Shown in pieces: positions 9,070-17,336 of a DNA stretch of 34,210 nucleotides. How positions within the stretch are numbered: the stretch's first letter is position 1; the number at the start of each line of letters is the position of its first letter. The position numbers and the translations under genes are program-made. The notes beneath the pieces are model-generated. The model had not been told where the DNA came from, did no database searches, and was given only the letters and a program-made list of their open reading frames with translations. The stretch is taken from NCBI RefSeq assembly GCF_002887775.1, contig NZ_LOCM01000010.1, forward strand, positions 1 through 34,210. Direction: 5' to 3'. This DNA comes from Streptococcus penaeicida (GTDB lineage Bacteria; Bacillota; Bacilli; Lactobacillales; Streptococcaceae).

Positions 9070-10043
9070 AGAAACCTAAAATAACGGTTATTGGAGGAGG
9101 AACGGGGATACCGGTCATTCTTAAGAGTTTGCGTAATGAAGAAGTGGAAATTACGGCTGTCGTCACTGTTGCTGATGATGGGGGCTCTTCAGGTGAGATT
9201 CGTAATGCCATGCAATTAACGCCACCAGGGGATTTGCGTAATGTTTTGTTGGCTATGAGTGACATGCCTCGTTTTTATGAGAAAGTTTTTCAATACCGAT
9301 TTAATGGCAATGATGGTGCCCTATCTGGTCATCCTTTAGGCAATTTAATTATTGCTGGGATTTCTGAGATGCAGAATTCAACCTACAATGCTATTCAAAT
9401 TTTAACCAAATTTTTCCATATTACAGGTAAAATCTTTCCCTCAAGTGAACAGGCTTTGACCTTGCATGCTGTCTTTAAAGATGGTCACGTGGTGGCTGGT
9501 GAGAGTCGTATCGCAGGTTATCAAGGAATGATTGACCATGTCTATGTGACTAACACCTATAATGATGAACAGCCTAAAGCTAGTCGCAAAGTCGTTAAGG
9601 CTATTTTAGAAAGTGATATGATTGTTTTAGGCCCAGGTTCGCTATTTACTTCAATTTTACCAAACTTAGTCATTCCAGAAATAAATGAAGCCTTGCGTGA
9701 TACCAATGCTGAAGTGGTTTATATCTGCAATATCATGACCCAACATGGGGAGACTGAGCACTTCTCTGATGCAGACCACTTGTCAGTATTAAACAAGCAT
9801 CTAGGTCAGGATTTGATCGATACTGTACTGGTAAACATTGAAAAAGTTCCTCAAACTTACATGAACAGCAATAAGTTTGATGAGTATCTGGTTCAAGTTG
9901 ACCATGATTTCAAAGGCTTGCAAAAAGAGGCTAAAAAGATTATTTCCTCTAACTTTTTACGTTTAAAAAATGGCGGAGCATTTCATGATGGGGGCTTAGT
10001 GGTGGAAGAGTTGATGCGCTTGGTAAGGGAGCGACAACTATGA
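9066..10043 (+). CDS. yvcK: YvcK/CofD-like gluconeogenesis factor
   Basis: 325-aa cytosolic protein of the YvcK (CofD-like) family, which in Bacillus binds UDP-sugars and is needed for growth on gluconeogenic carbon sources and for normal cell shape. Seen: the N-terminal nucleotide-binding [12 protein letters not shown] (8-19), [12 protein letters not shown] near 36-47, the PPGDLRN motif and GHPLGNL. Length is normal for the family. It overlaps rapZ upstream and whiA downstream by 4 nt each, forming a tightly coupled three-gene unit. Confidence 0.94.
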   Translation: MKKPKITVIGGGTGIPVILKSLRNEEVEITAVVTVADDGGSSGEIRNAMQLTPPGDLRNVLLAMSDMPRFYEKVFQYRFNGNDGALSGHPLGNLIIAGISEMQNSTYNAIQILTKFFHITGKIFPSSEQALTLHAVFKDGHVVAGESRIAGYQGMIDHVYVTNTYNDEQPKASRKVVKAILESDMIVLGPGSLFTSILPNLVIPEINEALRDTNAEVVYICNIMTQHGETEHFSDADHLSVLNKHLGQDLIDTVLVNIEKVPQTYMNSNKFDEYLVQVDHDFKGLQKEAKKIISSNFLRLKNGGAFHDGGLVVEELMRLVRERQL

Positions 10044-10951
10044 GTTTCACGACCCAAGTAAAAGAGGAGCTGATTGATCAAGCTGTCAGTGATAAGAATG
10101 AACTTTCGGCGATTATTAAATTATCAGGAAGCTTAGGTCTAAATAGTCAAGGTCTCACCCTTTCGATTACAACAGAAAATGCCCGCATTGCTCGCTACAT
10201 TTATGCCCTCTTTGAAAAATTCTATGGTATTCAACCGGAAATTAAATACCATCAAAAAACTAATCTTAAGAAGAATCGGGTTTATACGGTTTTTGTCTGG
10301 AATCAGGTTGAAACAATTCTAGCTGATTTGAAATTAGCCGATTCCTTCTTTGGCATCGAAACTGGCATGGAAACTTGGATGTTAGAAGATGATGACGCTG
10401 GTCGAGCCTACCTAAAAGGCGCCTTTCTGGCTTCGGGAACCATTCGGGACCCTGAATCGGGTAAATACCAATTAGAAATTTATTCCGTTTATCTAGACCA
10501 TGCTCAAGATTTGGCCCAACTCTTGCAAAAATTTATGTTGGATGCCAAGACGCTTGAACACAAAGGTGGCGCCATTACTTACCTGCAAAAAGCAGAAGAT
10601 ATCATGGACTTTTTGATTATCGTTGGGGCAATGGAAAGTAAAGAAGTCTTTGAATCGGTTAAAATGATGAGAGAAGCGCGGAATGATATTAATCGAGCAA
10701 ATAATGCGGAAACGGCTAATATTACTAAAACCATTAACGCTAGTATGAAAACTATTAATAACATTATCAAGATAATGGATACAGTTGGCTTGGAGACTTT
10801 GCCCCTTGAGTTACAGTCGATTGCTCAAATTCGCATTAATCATCCCGATTACTCGATTCAGCAGATTGCGGATAGTTTAGAAACGCCACTGTCTAAAAGT
10901 GGGGTTAACCACCGTCTGCGCAAATTGAATAAAATTGCAGAAGATTTATAG
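10040..10951 (+). CDS. whiA: WhiA DNA-binding protein
   Basis: 303-aa WhiA homologue: an N-terminal degenerate LAGLIDADG endonuclease-like fold ([14 protein letters not shown] near 130 is the typical segment) and a C-terminal helix-turn-helix, [20 protein letters not shown] (about 272-291). WhiA controls sporulation in Streptomyces and affects division and chromosome segregation in Bacillus; its role in cocci is unclear. It starts inside the yvcK stop (ATGA). A small terminator follows at 11005. Confidence 0.94.
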   Translation: MSFTTQVKEELIDQAVSDKNELSAIIKLSGSLGLNSQGLTLSITTENARIARYIYALFEKFYGIQPEIKYHQKTNLKKNRVYTVFVWNQVETILADLKLADSFFGIETGMETWMLEDDDAGRAYLKGAFLASGTIRDPESGKYQLEIYSVYLDHAQDLAQLLQKFMLDAKTLEHKGGAITYLQKAEDIMDFLIIVGAMESKEVFESVKMMREARNDINRANNAETANITKTINASMKTINNIIKIMDTVGLETLPLELQSIAQIRINHPDYSIQQIADSLETPLSKSGVNHRLRKLNKIAEDL

Positions 10952-11004
10952 TCTGTGAGCTGCTTATCTAATATGCGGTCGGAAAGTGAATTCTGCTAGC
11001 GCAG

Positions 11005-11024
11005 CCAGATGTCCGTCTGGTTTT
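11005..11024 (+). terminator. Terminator after whiA
   Basis: CCAGA (11005-11009) pairs with TCTGG (11016-11020), followed by TTTTG. The stem is short. An upstream GCTGC (10959-10963) could instead pair with GCAGC (11001-11005), which would disrupt it. Confidence 0.5.
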
Positions 11025-11057
11025 GTGCTTACTAATAAAATTTAAAGGAGAAATAAT

Positions 11058-12455
11058 ATGGCCTGTACTACGATTTTAGTAGGAAAAAAAGCTTCTTATG
11101 ACGGTTCGACTCTTGTGGCTCGAACTGAAGATTCTCAAAATGGCGATTTTACGCCCAAGAAAATGGCCTTAGTGACGGCTAAAGAGCATCCTCGTCACTA
11201 CCAGTCTGTTTGTTCAAAATTCTCAATTGAATTGCCAGAAAACCCTTTAACCTATACTTCAATTCCTGATGCTTTAGGGAAAGATGGTATTTGGGGTGAA
11301 GCAGGGGTTAACTCAGAAAATGTGGCCATGAGTGCTACGGAAACTATTACCTCAAATGCGCGTGTGCTTGGGGCAGATCCCCTTGTTGAAGATGGGATTG
11401 GTGAAGAAGATATCTTTACCTTAGTTTTGCCTTATATTAAAACAGCGCGAGAAGGTGTTCTTCGTCTTGGTCAATTGCTAAGTCAATATGGAACTTATGA
11501 ATCAAATGGGATTGCTTTTTCAGATGAAAATGAAATTTGGTGGTTAGAAACTATTGGTGGTTATCATTGGATTGCTCGCCGAGTACCAGATGACGCTTAT
11601 GTAACTAACCCTAATCAATTGGGTATCGATCATTTTGAATTTAATAACCCTGAAGAATACTTGTGTTCAGAAGACTTAAAAGACTTTATTGCCAAATATC
11701 ATTTGGATTTAACCTACAGTAATCAGCATTTTAACCCACGCTATGCTTTCGGTAGCCAAAGAGATAAAGATCGTCATTACAATACACCGCGGGCTTGGAT
11801 TATGCAAAAATTCCTTAATCCGGAAATTGAACAAGACCCAAGAAGTTTTGACATTCCTTGGTGTCAAAAACCCTATCGTAAAGTAACCATTGAGGATATT
11901 AAGTACGTCTTGAGTAGTCATTATCAGGACACTATTTATGATCCATATGGGCCAGAAGGAGATGCTGTTAGTCAAAGAACATTCCGTACTATCGGAATTA
12001 ACCGGACTAGCCAAACGTCTATTTTGCAAGTTCGACCAAATCAGCCTAAGGAAATTGCTGCTATCCAATGGGTTGCCTTTGGTTCAATGCCATTTAATAC
12101 TATCATGCCATTCTTCACCCAAGTAAATGCAATGCCAGAATATTTCACAAACACCACTGAAAATGCTTCTACGGATAATTTTTATTGGGTAAATCGCCTC
12201 ATTGCAGCACTTGCAGACCCACATTTCAACCATCATGAAGCTGCTATCGAAGCTTACGCTGAAAAGACAATGGCAGCAGGGCATGCCATGATACATCGTG
12301 TGGAAGAATCAATTGCTGCAGGTGACAGTGTCAACCTAACTGAAAAGAATCAAGAAATGAGTGACTATATCCAAGTCGAAACACAAAATCTTCTAAATAA
12401 AGTCCTTTTTGATGCAAGCAACTTAATGACCAATCGTTTTAGTGTCAGTGATTAA
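11058..12455 (+). CDS. pepD: Dipeptidase, C69 family (PepD)
   Basis: 465-aa cytosolic dipeptidase of MEROPS family C69, an Ntn-hydrolase. The N-terminus [18 protein letters not shown] places the catalytic Cys at residue 3; it becomes the nucleophile after removal of the first residues, as in lactobacillal PepD. RTEDSQNG and the [10 protein letters not shown] segment are further family marks. Such enzymes split dipeptides taken up by peptide-dependent streptococci. The ribosome site AAAGGAG lies 7 nt before ATG. No strong promoter was recognised in 11025-11057, so transcription may come from readthrough. A strong terminator at 12468 isolates it from adcA. Confidence 0.92.
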   Translation: MACTTILVGKKASYDGSTLVARTEDSQNGDFTPKKMALVTAKEHPRHYQSVCSKFSIELPENPLTYTSIPDALGKDGIWGEAGVNSENVAMSATETITSNARVLGADPLVEDGIGEEDIFTLVLPYIKTAREGVLRLGQLLSQYGTYESNGIAFSDENEIWWLETIGGYHWIARRVPDDAYVTNPNQLGIDHFEFNNPEEYLCSEDLKDFIAKYHLDLTYSNQHFNPRYAFGSQRDKDRHYNTPRAWIMQKFLNPEIEQDPRSFDIPWCQKPYRKVTIEDIKYVLSSHYQDTIYDPYGPEGDAVSQRTFRTIGINRTSQTSILQVRPNQPKEIAAIQWVAFGSMPFNTIMPFFTQVNAMPEYFTNTTENASTDNFYWVNRLIAALADPHFNHHEAAIEAYAEKTMAAGHAMIHRVEESIAAGDSVNLTEKNQEMSDYIQVETQNLLNKVLFDASNLMTNRFSVSD

Positions 12456-12467
12456 TAATAGAATTAT

Positions 12468-12498
12468 AAGCTTTGGATGATCACCAAAGCTTTTTTAA
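12468..12498 (+). terminator. Terminator after pepD
   Basis: Nine-bp perfect stem (12468-12476 with 12484-12492) followed by a T run. Confidence 0.9.
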
Positions 12499-12516
12499 AT
12501 TAAAAAATAAAAAAAC

Positions 12517-12544
12517 TTGCAAAAATATAATAGTGTGTTATACT
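12517..12544 (+). promoter_or_regulatory. adcA promoter
   Basis: TTGCAA (12517-12522), 16-nt spacer, TATACT (12539-12544). The -10 abuts the first AdcR box, so a bound repressor would sit over the transcription start. Confidence 0.7.
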
Positions 12545-12555
12545 TAACTAGTTAA
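12544..12555 (+). promoter_or_regulatory. AdcR operator 1
   Basis: TTAACTAGTTAA is a perfect match to the streptococcal AdcR consensus TTAACNRGTTAA. AdcR is a zinc-sensing MarR-type repressor. Confidence 0.9.
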
Positions 12556-12558
12556 AAA

Positions 12559-12570
12559 TTAACCAGTTAA
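12559..12570 (+). promoter_or_regulatory. AdcR operator 2
   Basis: TTAACCAGTTAA is a second perfect AdcR match, 15 bp centre to centre from the first and just before the AGGAGG ribosome site of adcA. Confidence 0.9.
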
Positions 12571-12586
12571 TGAAAGAGGAGGAGTC

Positions 12587-14164
12587 ATGAAAAAGAAAGT
12601 TCTTTTAATGATGAGTTTTGTTGGTTTGACATCAGCTTGGCAATTAAGTCAGGCCCAACAAGTTAATGCAGATGACAGTAAAGTTAAGGTAGTTACAACA
12701 TTCTACCCAGTCTATGAATTTACCAAAGGTGTTGTTGGCGATGAAGGTAAAGTTAGCATGCTGATGAAAGCAGGAACTGAACCTCATGATTTCGAACCAT
12801 CAACTAAAGATGTAAAGAAAATCCAAGATTCAGATGCCATTATCTATATGGATGACAACATGGAAACTTGGATTCCTGAAGTCAAAAAATCCATTAAATC
12901 AGATAAGGTTAACTATATTGAAGGAACAGGCTCAATGCTTTTAGCAGCGGGTTCAAGTGAAGAGCATGACCATGAAGGTGAAGAAGGTCATGATCATGAA
13001 GGTGAAGAAAAAGGGCATGAGCATCATGATGAACATGGTGAAGAAGAACATAGCCATAAATTTGATCCACACGTTTGGTTATCACCTTACCGTAGCATTA
13101 CTGTTGTCGAAAATATTCGTGATTCTCTATCTAAAAAATACCCTAAGAAAGCTGATGTCTTTAAAGCAAATGCTGCAGCTTATATCGAAAAACTAAAAAA
13201 ATTAGACAAAGAATACAGTGAAACACTTTCTTCAGCAAAACAAAAAAGTTTTGTTACACAACATGCTGCTTTTGGATATATGGCTTTAGATTATGGCTTA
13301 AACCAAATTTCAATTAATGGTGTATCAGCAGAAAGTGAACCATCAGCTAAACGCTTGGCTGAACTTTCAAAATATGTTAAAAAATACGATATTAAATATA
13401 TTTATTTTGAAGAAAATGCTTCAAGCAAAGTTGCCAAAACACTGGCTAACGAAGCTGGTGTAAAATCAGTTGTTTTAAGTCCACTAGAAGGGTTAACTGA
13501 CAAAGAAATCAAAAATGGTGAAGATTACTTTAGCGTAATGCGTGACAACTTAAAAGCTCTTCAATTAACCACTAAACGCGAAGGTAAAGAAATTAAACCT
13601 GAAGAAGACACAAGTAAATCTGTCTATAATGGTTATTTTAAAGATTCAGCAGTTAAAGACCGTAAGTTAAGTGACTGGTCAGGAAATTGGCAATCAGTTT
13701 ACCCATACTTACAAGACGGTACTTTAGATCAAGTTATGGATTATAAGGCTAAAAAATCTAAAGGTGAAATGACGGCTAAAGAATATAAAGACTATTACGA
13801 CACTGGTTATAAAACAGACGTTAACAATATCAAAATTGATGGTAAGAAAAAAACCATTACTTTTGAAAGAAACGGTGAGAAGAAGACCTTCACATATAAA
13901 TATTCTGGTAAAAAAGTACTCACTTATGAAAAAGGAAACCGTGGTGTTCGTTACATGTTTGAAGCCAAAGAAGCTGATGCTGGTGAATTCAAGTACATTC
14001 AATTCTCAGACCATGCTATTGCACCAGAAAAAGCAGAGCACTTCCATATTTATTGGGGTGGAGAAAGTCATCAAAAACTTCTAGAAGAAATGGAGCACTG
14101 GCCAACATATTACGGCTCTGATTTATCAGGACGTGAAATTGCCCAAGAAATTAATGCCCATTAA
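12587..14164 (+). CDS. adcA: Zinc ABC transporter binding protein AdcA (ZnuA-ZinT fusion)
   Basis: 525-aa extracellular zinc-binding protein. The N-terminal cluster A-I (ZnuA-like) domain has candidate Zn ligands H67 (TEPHDFEP), H162 (DPHVWLSP), H226 (TQHAAFGY) and E276 (YFEENASS), with a His/Glu-rich metal loop at about 126-157. The C-terminal ZinT domain (about 345-525) carries DHAIAP and HFH (476, 485, 487). The leader (1-24) looks like a signal peptide with SPase I site SQA-QQ. There is no lipobox, and the whole protein has no cysteine, so it should be secreted or wall-associated, not lipid-anchored. No permease genes adjoin; AdcBC must be elsewhere. Two AdcR boxes overlap the promoter, predicting induction under zinc starvation. 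Confidence 0.95.
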   Translation: MKKKVLLMMSFVGLTSAWQLSQAQQVNADDSKVKVVTTFYPVYEFTKGVVGDEGKVSMLMKAGTEPHDFEPSTKDVKKIQDSDAIIYMDDNMETWIPEVKKSIKSDKVNYIEGTGSMLLAAGSSEEHDHEGEEGHDHEGEEKGHEHHDEHGEEEHSHKFDPHVWLSPYRSITVVENIRDSLSKKYPKKADVFKANAAAYIEKLKKLDKEYSETLSSAKQKSFVTQHAAFGYMALDYGLNQISINGVSAESEPSAKRLAELSKYVKKYDIKYIYFEENASSKVAKTLANEAGVKSVVLSPLEGLTDKEIKNGEDYFSVMRDNLKALQLTTKREGKEIKPEEDTSKSVYNGYFKDSAVKDRKLSDWSGNWQSVYPYLQDGTLDQVMDYKAKKSKGEMTAKEYKDYYDTGYKTDVNNIKIDGKKKTITFERNGEKKTFTYKYSGKKVLTYEKGNRGVRYMFEAKEADAGEFKYIQFSDHAIAPEKAEHFHIYWGGESHQKLLEEMEHWPTYYGSDLSGREIAQEINAH

Positions 14165-14171
14165 TAATGTT

Positions 14172-14202
14172 AAAAGAACTGAATTAATTTCAGTTCTTTT
14201 AT
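14172..14202 (+). terminator. Terminator after adcA
   Basis: Twelve-bp A/T-ended stem (14172-14183 with 14189-14200) whose 3' arm ends in TTTT; five-base loop. Confidence 0.85.
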
Positions 14203-14242
14203 TTCGGTTTTGACCTTGAAATAAGGTATTTTAAATCATTTT

Positions 14243-14251
14243 TGGTACAAT
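14243..14251 (+). promoter_or_regulatory. Promoter of the TM2 gene
   Basis: Extended -10 TGGTACAAT, 43 nt before the start codon. No clear -35. Confidence 0.55.
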
Positions 14252-14294
14252 AAAAGAAATAGAGTAACAATGAAAGTTAATAAGGAGATTGATT

Positions 14295-14501
14295 ATGAGA
14301 AAAGTCAACAAAGTGATTTATGTCCTTCTCGCCCTCTTTTTAGGGGAGTTTGGTTTGCATAAATTTTATGCTGGTAAAAATGGCAAAGGTATCTTGTATC
14401 TAATTTTTTGTTGGACCTTGATTCCTGGATTTATTGGGGTCGTTGAAGGGATAATGGCTATCTTAACTCCGGCAGATGATGAAGGTAATATCAGAATGTA
14501 G
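14295..14501 (+). CDS. Small TM2-domain membrane protein
   Basis: 68-aa protein, almost entirely a TM2 domain: a short basic N-terminus, a first hydrophobic segment with LGEFGLHKFYAGKNGKG (the typical G.FG.H.FY.G pattern) and a second segment with IPGFIGVVEGI. TM2 proteins are widespread and mostly uncharacterised; a role at the membrane is all that can be said. A TTG at 14289 also opens the frame, but the AAGGAG ribosome site (14282-14287) is 7 nt from ATG 14295 and only 1 nt from TTG, so ATG is chosen. It is a single gene between terminators. Confidence 0.8.
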   Translation: MRKVNKVIYVLLALFLGEFGLHKFYAGKNGKGILYLIFCWTLIPGFIGVVEGIMAILTPADDEGNIRM

Positions 14502-14540
14502 CCGGAAAAAGACTAATAGGCATTCATTTATAATGATATA

Positions 14541-14569
14541 AAAAGTCAAACTTGTTTTGGCTTTTTTTT
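14541..14569 (+). terminator. Terminator after the TM2 gene
   Basis: AAAAGTCAAA (14541-14550) pairs with TTTTGGCTTTT (14555-14565, one wobble), followed by more T. Confidence 0.75.
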
Positions 14570-14574
14570 GATAG

Positions 14575-14601
14575 AAAAAACCACTTCTAAAGAAGAAGTG
14601 G
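14575..14601 (-). terminator. Terminator of rpmE2
   Basis: Eight-bp stem (14581-14588 with 14594-14601). On the minus strand it is followed by TTTTTT (14580-14575). Confidence 0.85.
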
Positions 14602-14610
14602 TGATATCTT

Positions 14611-14871
14611 TTATTTTGCTGCGTTTTCGTCTTTGAGACCGTATTTTTTGTTGAAACGATCGACACGTCCGTCTGCTTGTGTAAATTTTTGACGTCCTGT
14701 ATAGAATGGGTGTGAATCTGATGAAATTTCTACACGGATAAGTGGGTAAGTTTCACCTTCAAACTCAACAGTTTCATTGCTTTTCTTAGTAGATCCGCTA
14801 AGGAACTGGTAACCTGTAGTTGTATCTAAAAATACAACTGGACGATAATCTGGATGGATGTCTTTTCTCAT
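14611..14871 (-). CDS. rpmE2: Ribosomal protein L31 type B (zinc-independent)
   Basis: 86-aa large-subunit protein L31, type [21 protein letters not shown] is the typical start and the paralogue-specific insertion is present. There are no cysteines, so the zinc ribbon of type A L31 is absent. The open frame extends to 14925, but the family start and a ribosome site AAAGGA about 13 nt upstream support ATG 14871. Type B L31 often replaces the zinc-binding form when zinc is scarce, freeing zinc. Its place next to adcA fits that role. In many streptococci it is the only L31, so whether it is conditional here cannot be seen. Confidence 0.93.
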   Translation of the reverse strand: MRKDIHPDYRPVVFLDTTTGYQFLSGSTKKSNETVEFEGETYPLIRVEISSDSHPFYTGRQKFTQADGRVDRFNKKYGLKDENAAK

Positions 14872-14928
14872 CTTTAAAATAATTTCCTTTCTGCCATGCA
14901 CTTGTGCCCCATAGTTATTAACCAAACT

Positions 14929-14957
14929 AGTGTATCAAAATTTTAGAACTTTGACAA
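14929..14957 (-). promoter_or_regulatory. rpmE2 promoter with possible operator
   Basis: On the minus strand TTGTCA (14957-14952), 17-nt spacer, TACACT (14934-14929). Directly downstream TAGTTTGGTTAA (14929-14918) holds one AdcR-like half site (GTTAA), but the other half does not fit the consensus. Confidence 0.65.
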
Positions 14958-14975
14958 GGCTTTTTGCCCAAAGAT

Positions 14976-14997
14976 TAGAAAAATTTTTCTAATCAAA
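14976..14997. terminator. Palindromic hairpin at the end of the DHH gene
   Basis: Perfect 22-nt palindrome (11-bp arms) overlapping the DHH stop codon at 14989-14991. It probably ends minus-strand transcription, although the following T run is short. Confidence 0.6.
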
Positions 14998-15921
14998 GAG
15001 AGCTTGCATTTCTTTATAGATTTGATCATTTTCGGCTAAACTATAAGAATTGGCACCAGAAGCTAGAGGATGACCTCCCCCCTCATGAGCTTTAGCAATC
15101 TGATTAATGACTTTGTCTTTACTACGCATTCTGACTCTATAACTACCGTCTTCATGCTCAACAAAAATAGCCCAAACAGAGACAGTATCAATTTTTCCAG
15201 GAGTTGACACAATTGCTGAGCTCTCTGCTTCGGAGACCTCAAATGCCTTTAAAGTCTCCTGACTCAGCAGTACACGAGCTACTCCATGGTCGTCGACTTC
15301 TAAATGATCAAAGACATAGCCTTGCAGCTTAGCAATTTTATATGGGAAAGAATCCATTTGGCGGGAAATGGCAGCAAAGTCAAAGTTGTATTCTCTAAGT
15401 TTAGCCGCAATAGCAAAAGTCTTAGCTGTCGCTGCAGGATACAAAAAGCGACCAGTATCGCCAACAATTCCAGTATAGAGGTGTTGGGCTGTTAAATTGG
15501 AAAGCTTTAGCTTGAGACTGAAAGCCATATCGGCAATGATTTCACTGGCACTTGAAGCAGTCGTATCGACCAGTACAATATCTCCATAAACGTCGTCATT
15601 AGGGTGGTGGTCAATTTTAATCAAAAATTTCCCGGTATCATATTTAGGGTTATCAATACGAGGACGATTGGCTGTATCTGTAACAATGACCAAGGCATCT
15701 TGGTAGTCCGACTCAACAACATGATCCATTTGAGCTATCCAAGCCAAACTAGGTTCATCGAAACCAGTTGCCAAAACTCTTTTTTCAGGAAAGTTTGCCA
15801 AAATAAGTTCTTTTAACCCCATTTGACTGCCAATGGCATCTGGGTCTGGGTTTTGATGACGGTGAATGATAATGGTTTGGTATGTCTTGATTTGTTCTAA
15901 AATATCTTGAAAAATAGTCAT
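14989..15921 (-). CDS. nrnA: DHH-DHHA1 phosphodiesterase (NrnA/Pde2 type)
   Basis: 310-aa soluble DHH-family phosphodiesterase. The metal-site motifs are RHQNPDPDAIGS (H22, D26, D28), VTDTANRP (D82) and DHHP (D104-H106). The C-terminal DHHA1 domain has the substrate-binding GGGHPLASGA. Length and architecture match the NrnA (nanoRNase, pAp phosphatase) and pneumococcal Pde2 group, the latter converting the c-di-AMP product pApA to AMP. Membrane segments and a GGDEF-like domain are absent, so this is not GdpP. It starts 7 nt after the GNAT gene stop with an AGAGG site, so the two form one minus-strand unit. Confidence 0.92.
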   Translation of the reverse strand: MTIFQDILEQIKTYQTIIIHRHQNPDPDAIGSQMGLKELILANFPEKRVLATGFDEPSLAWIAQMDHVVESDYQDALVIVTDTANRPRIDNPKYDTGKFLIKIDHHPNDDVYGDIVLVDTTASSASEIIADMAFSLKLKLSNLTAQHLYTGIVGDTGRFLYPAATAKTFAIAAKLREYNFDFAAISRQMDSFPYKIAKLQGYVFDHLEVDDHGVARVLLSQETLKAFEVSEAESSAIVSTPGKIDTVSVWAIFVEHEDGSYRVRMRSKDKVINQIAKAHEGGGHPLASGANSYSLAENDQIYKEMQALFD

Positions 15922-15928
15922 TTTGCCT

Positions 15929-16363
15929 CTAATCTTTTTTAATCATATCAATATGGGGGATATCGTCTTCTAGGTAGACATCAGAAGTAGCGACAAAGCC
16001 AAAGGAGCCGTAGAAGCTTTCCAAATAGGCTTGTGCTTGGGCGTAAACTGGTTTTGTAGGGTAAGTTTCAGCGCAATAGTTTAGGGCTTTTTCGACTAGC
16101 TCACGACCTAAGCCATCTTTACGGTAGTCTTGACTAACTAAAACCCGGCCTAACTTGATTTCTTTTTCAGTTTCGATTAAGCGACAATAGGCCATTATCT
16201 GTCCATCTTGATCTGTTTTAAAGAAATGCATGGCAGTTAGGTCCAAATCATCAATTTCAGGGTAAGGACATTCTTGTTCAACGACAAATACGTCAACCCG
16301 CGCTTTGAGGAACTTGAATAATTCATCAGTAGTGACTTGTTCAAAGGGTTTAATAGTCCACAT
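15929..16363 (-). CDS. GNAT acetyltransferase (ElaA type)
   Basis: 144-aa GNAT of the ElaA group. The N-terminal RVDVFVVEQECPYPEIDDLD is typical. The acetyl-CoA pyrophosphate loop appears as QDYRKDGLGRELVEKAL (Q/RxxGxG/A-like). The end, SFYGSFGFV, is also characteristic. The acceptor substrate is unknown for the family. It is the first gene of a minus-strand pair with the DHH phosphodiesterase. The ribosome site GAGAGG is about 9 nt upstream and an extended -10 TGGTATAAT lies at 16404-16396. Confidence 0.87.
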   Translation of the reverse strand: MWTIKPFEQVTTDELFKFLKARVDVFVVEQECPYPEIDDLDLTAMHFFKTDQDGQIMAYCRLIETEKEIKLGRVLVSQDYRKDGLGRELVEKALNYCAETYPTKPVYAQAQAYLESFYGSFGFVATSDVYLEDDIPHIDMIKKD

Positions 16364-16395
16364 GGTGCCGACCTCTCTAGTTTTAAGATGTCATT

Positions 16396-16404
16396 ATTAT
16401 ACCA
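16396..16404 (-). promoter_or_regulatory. GNAT-nrnA promoter
   Basis: Minus-strand TGGTATAAT (16404-16396), 32 nt before the GNAT start codon, divergent from the binding-protein promoter. Confidence 0.65.
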
Positions 16405-16442
16405 CATAAGTTATGGATATTTAAAGAAAAAGTAAAAATTAT

Positions 16443-16486
16443 GGTATAAATATTCAAAAAACTCTTGACTTGTGAATATTTATGTT
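16443..16486 (+). promoter_or_regulatory. Two ARG-box-like sites (possible ArgR/AhrC operator)
   Basis: GGTATAAATATTCA (16443-16456) matches TGAATWWWWATTCA at 12 of 14 positions and TGAATATTTATGTT (16473-16486) at 11 of 14. Their centres are 30 bp apart, about three helical turns. The pair also forms an 11-bp inverted repeat (16446-16456 with 16473-16483). Confidence 0.45.
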
Positions 16487-16491
16487 ATAAG
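16465..16491 (+). promoter_or_regulatory. Promoter of the binding protein and hisC
   Basis: TTGACT (16465-16470) and TATAAG (16486-16491) with a short 15-nt spacer. The second ARG-box-like site lies between them. Confidence 0.5.
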
Positions 16492-16520
16492 ATAGGTGTC
16501 AAACATTAAAGGAGTAGTAT

Positions 16521-17324
16521 ATGACTTATAAAAAATTAATTTTATCAACACTTGGACTTGCCACTATTATTAGTTTATCTGCATGTTCTGGCCAATCGAG
16601 CAAGGATACAGAAGATAAGGTAAAAGATAAGGGGACTTTAGTTGTTGCTGTTAGCCCTGACTATGCCCCTTTTGAATTTCAAACACTACAGAATGGTAAA
16701 AATACCATTGTTGGAGCAGATATTAGTTTGGCCCAAGATATAGCTAAAGAACTTGATGTTAAGTTGAAATTATCACCAATGAGTTTTAATAATGTTCTTT
16801 CAAGCCTCCAGTCAGGAAAAGCTGATATTGCGATTTCTGGTATTTCTTATACAAAGGAACGGGCCAAGGTTTATGATTTTTCAGACTCCTATTATGACAC
16901 TGAAAATGCTATTGTCATCAAGAAAGAAAATGCTGATAAATTAAAGGACATAGCAAGTTTAGCTGGTAAAAAAGTTGGCGCTCAGAAAGCAAGTATCCAA
17001 GAAAACTTAGCAAAAAACCAGTTGAAAGACTCTAACATTGTTAGCTTGACGGACATGGGTGAAGTGGTTAATGAATTGAAAAATGGCCAATTGGACGCTA
17101 TCACAATGGATGGACCAGTGGCGACAGGCTTTGTAGCCAAAAATAAGGACTTGATGGTTGTTAACTACACCTTTAAAACCAATAATGCAGACTCTAAGGT
17201 TGTTGCCATGCCAAAGGGGTCTAGTAAACTAAAGAAAACTATAAACAAGGTTGTTAAAAAAGTTAAGGGTAATACCTTTAAATCATACATCGACAAAGCC
17301 GCAACCTATACAGAAGCTAAATAA
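16521..17324 (+). CDS. Amino acid ABC transporter substrate-binding lipoprotein
   Basis: 267-aa family 3 solute-binding protein for polar or basic amino acids. A signal peptide ends in lipobox LSAC with Cys22 as the lipidated residue. The mature part has the family pattern: VVAVSPDYAPFEF, VGADISLAQDIAKELDVKL, LQSGKADIAISGISYTKERA, and the DFSDSYY segment. It resembles pneumococcal arginine/basic amino acid binders (AatB/ArtP group). No permease or ATPase gene adjoins, so it must work with a distant transporter. The AAAGGAG ribosome site is close to ATG. hisC follows after 12 nt. The ARG-box-like sites in the promoter fit arginine as ligand, but this is inference. Confidence 0.88.
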   Translation: MTYKKLILSTLGLATIISLSACSGQSSKDTEDKVKDKGTLVVAVSPDYAPFEFQTLQNGKNTIVGADISLAQDIAKELDVKLKLSPMSFNNVLSSLQSGKADIAISGISYTKERAKVYDFSDSYYDTENAIVIKKENADKLKDIASLAGKKVGAQKASIQENLAKNQLKDSNIVSLTDMGEVVNELKNGQLDAITMDGPVATGFVAKNKDLMVVNYTFKTNNADSKVVAMPKGSSKLKKTINKVVKKVKGNTFKSYIDKAATYTEAK

Positions 17325-17336
17325 GGGTAATAGCTT

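Noticed and set aside
10952..11057. Structured RNA after whiA similar to elements A and B
   Set aside because: Only a short terminator and one competing 5-bp pairing were found; the bulge and loop sequences of A and B are missing.
14611..14925. 104-aa form of L31
   Set aside because: L31 type B begins MRKDIHP; the extra 18 residues come from the leader, which also carries the promoter -10 just upstream.
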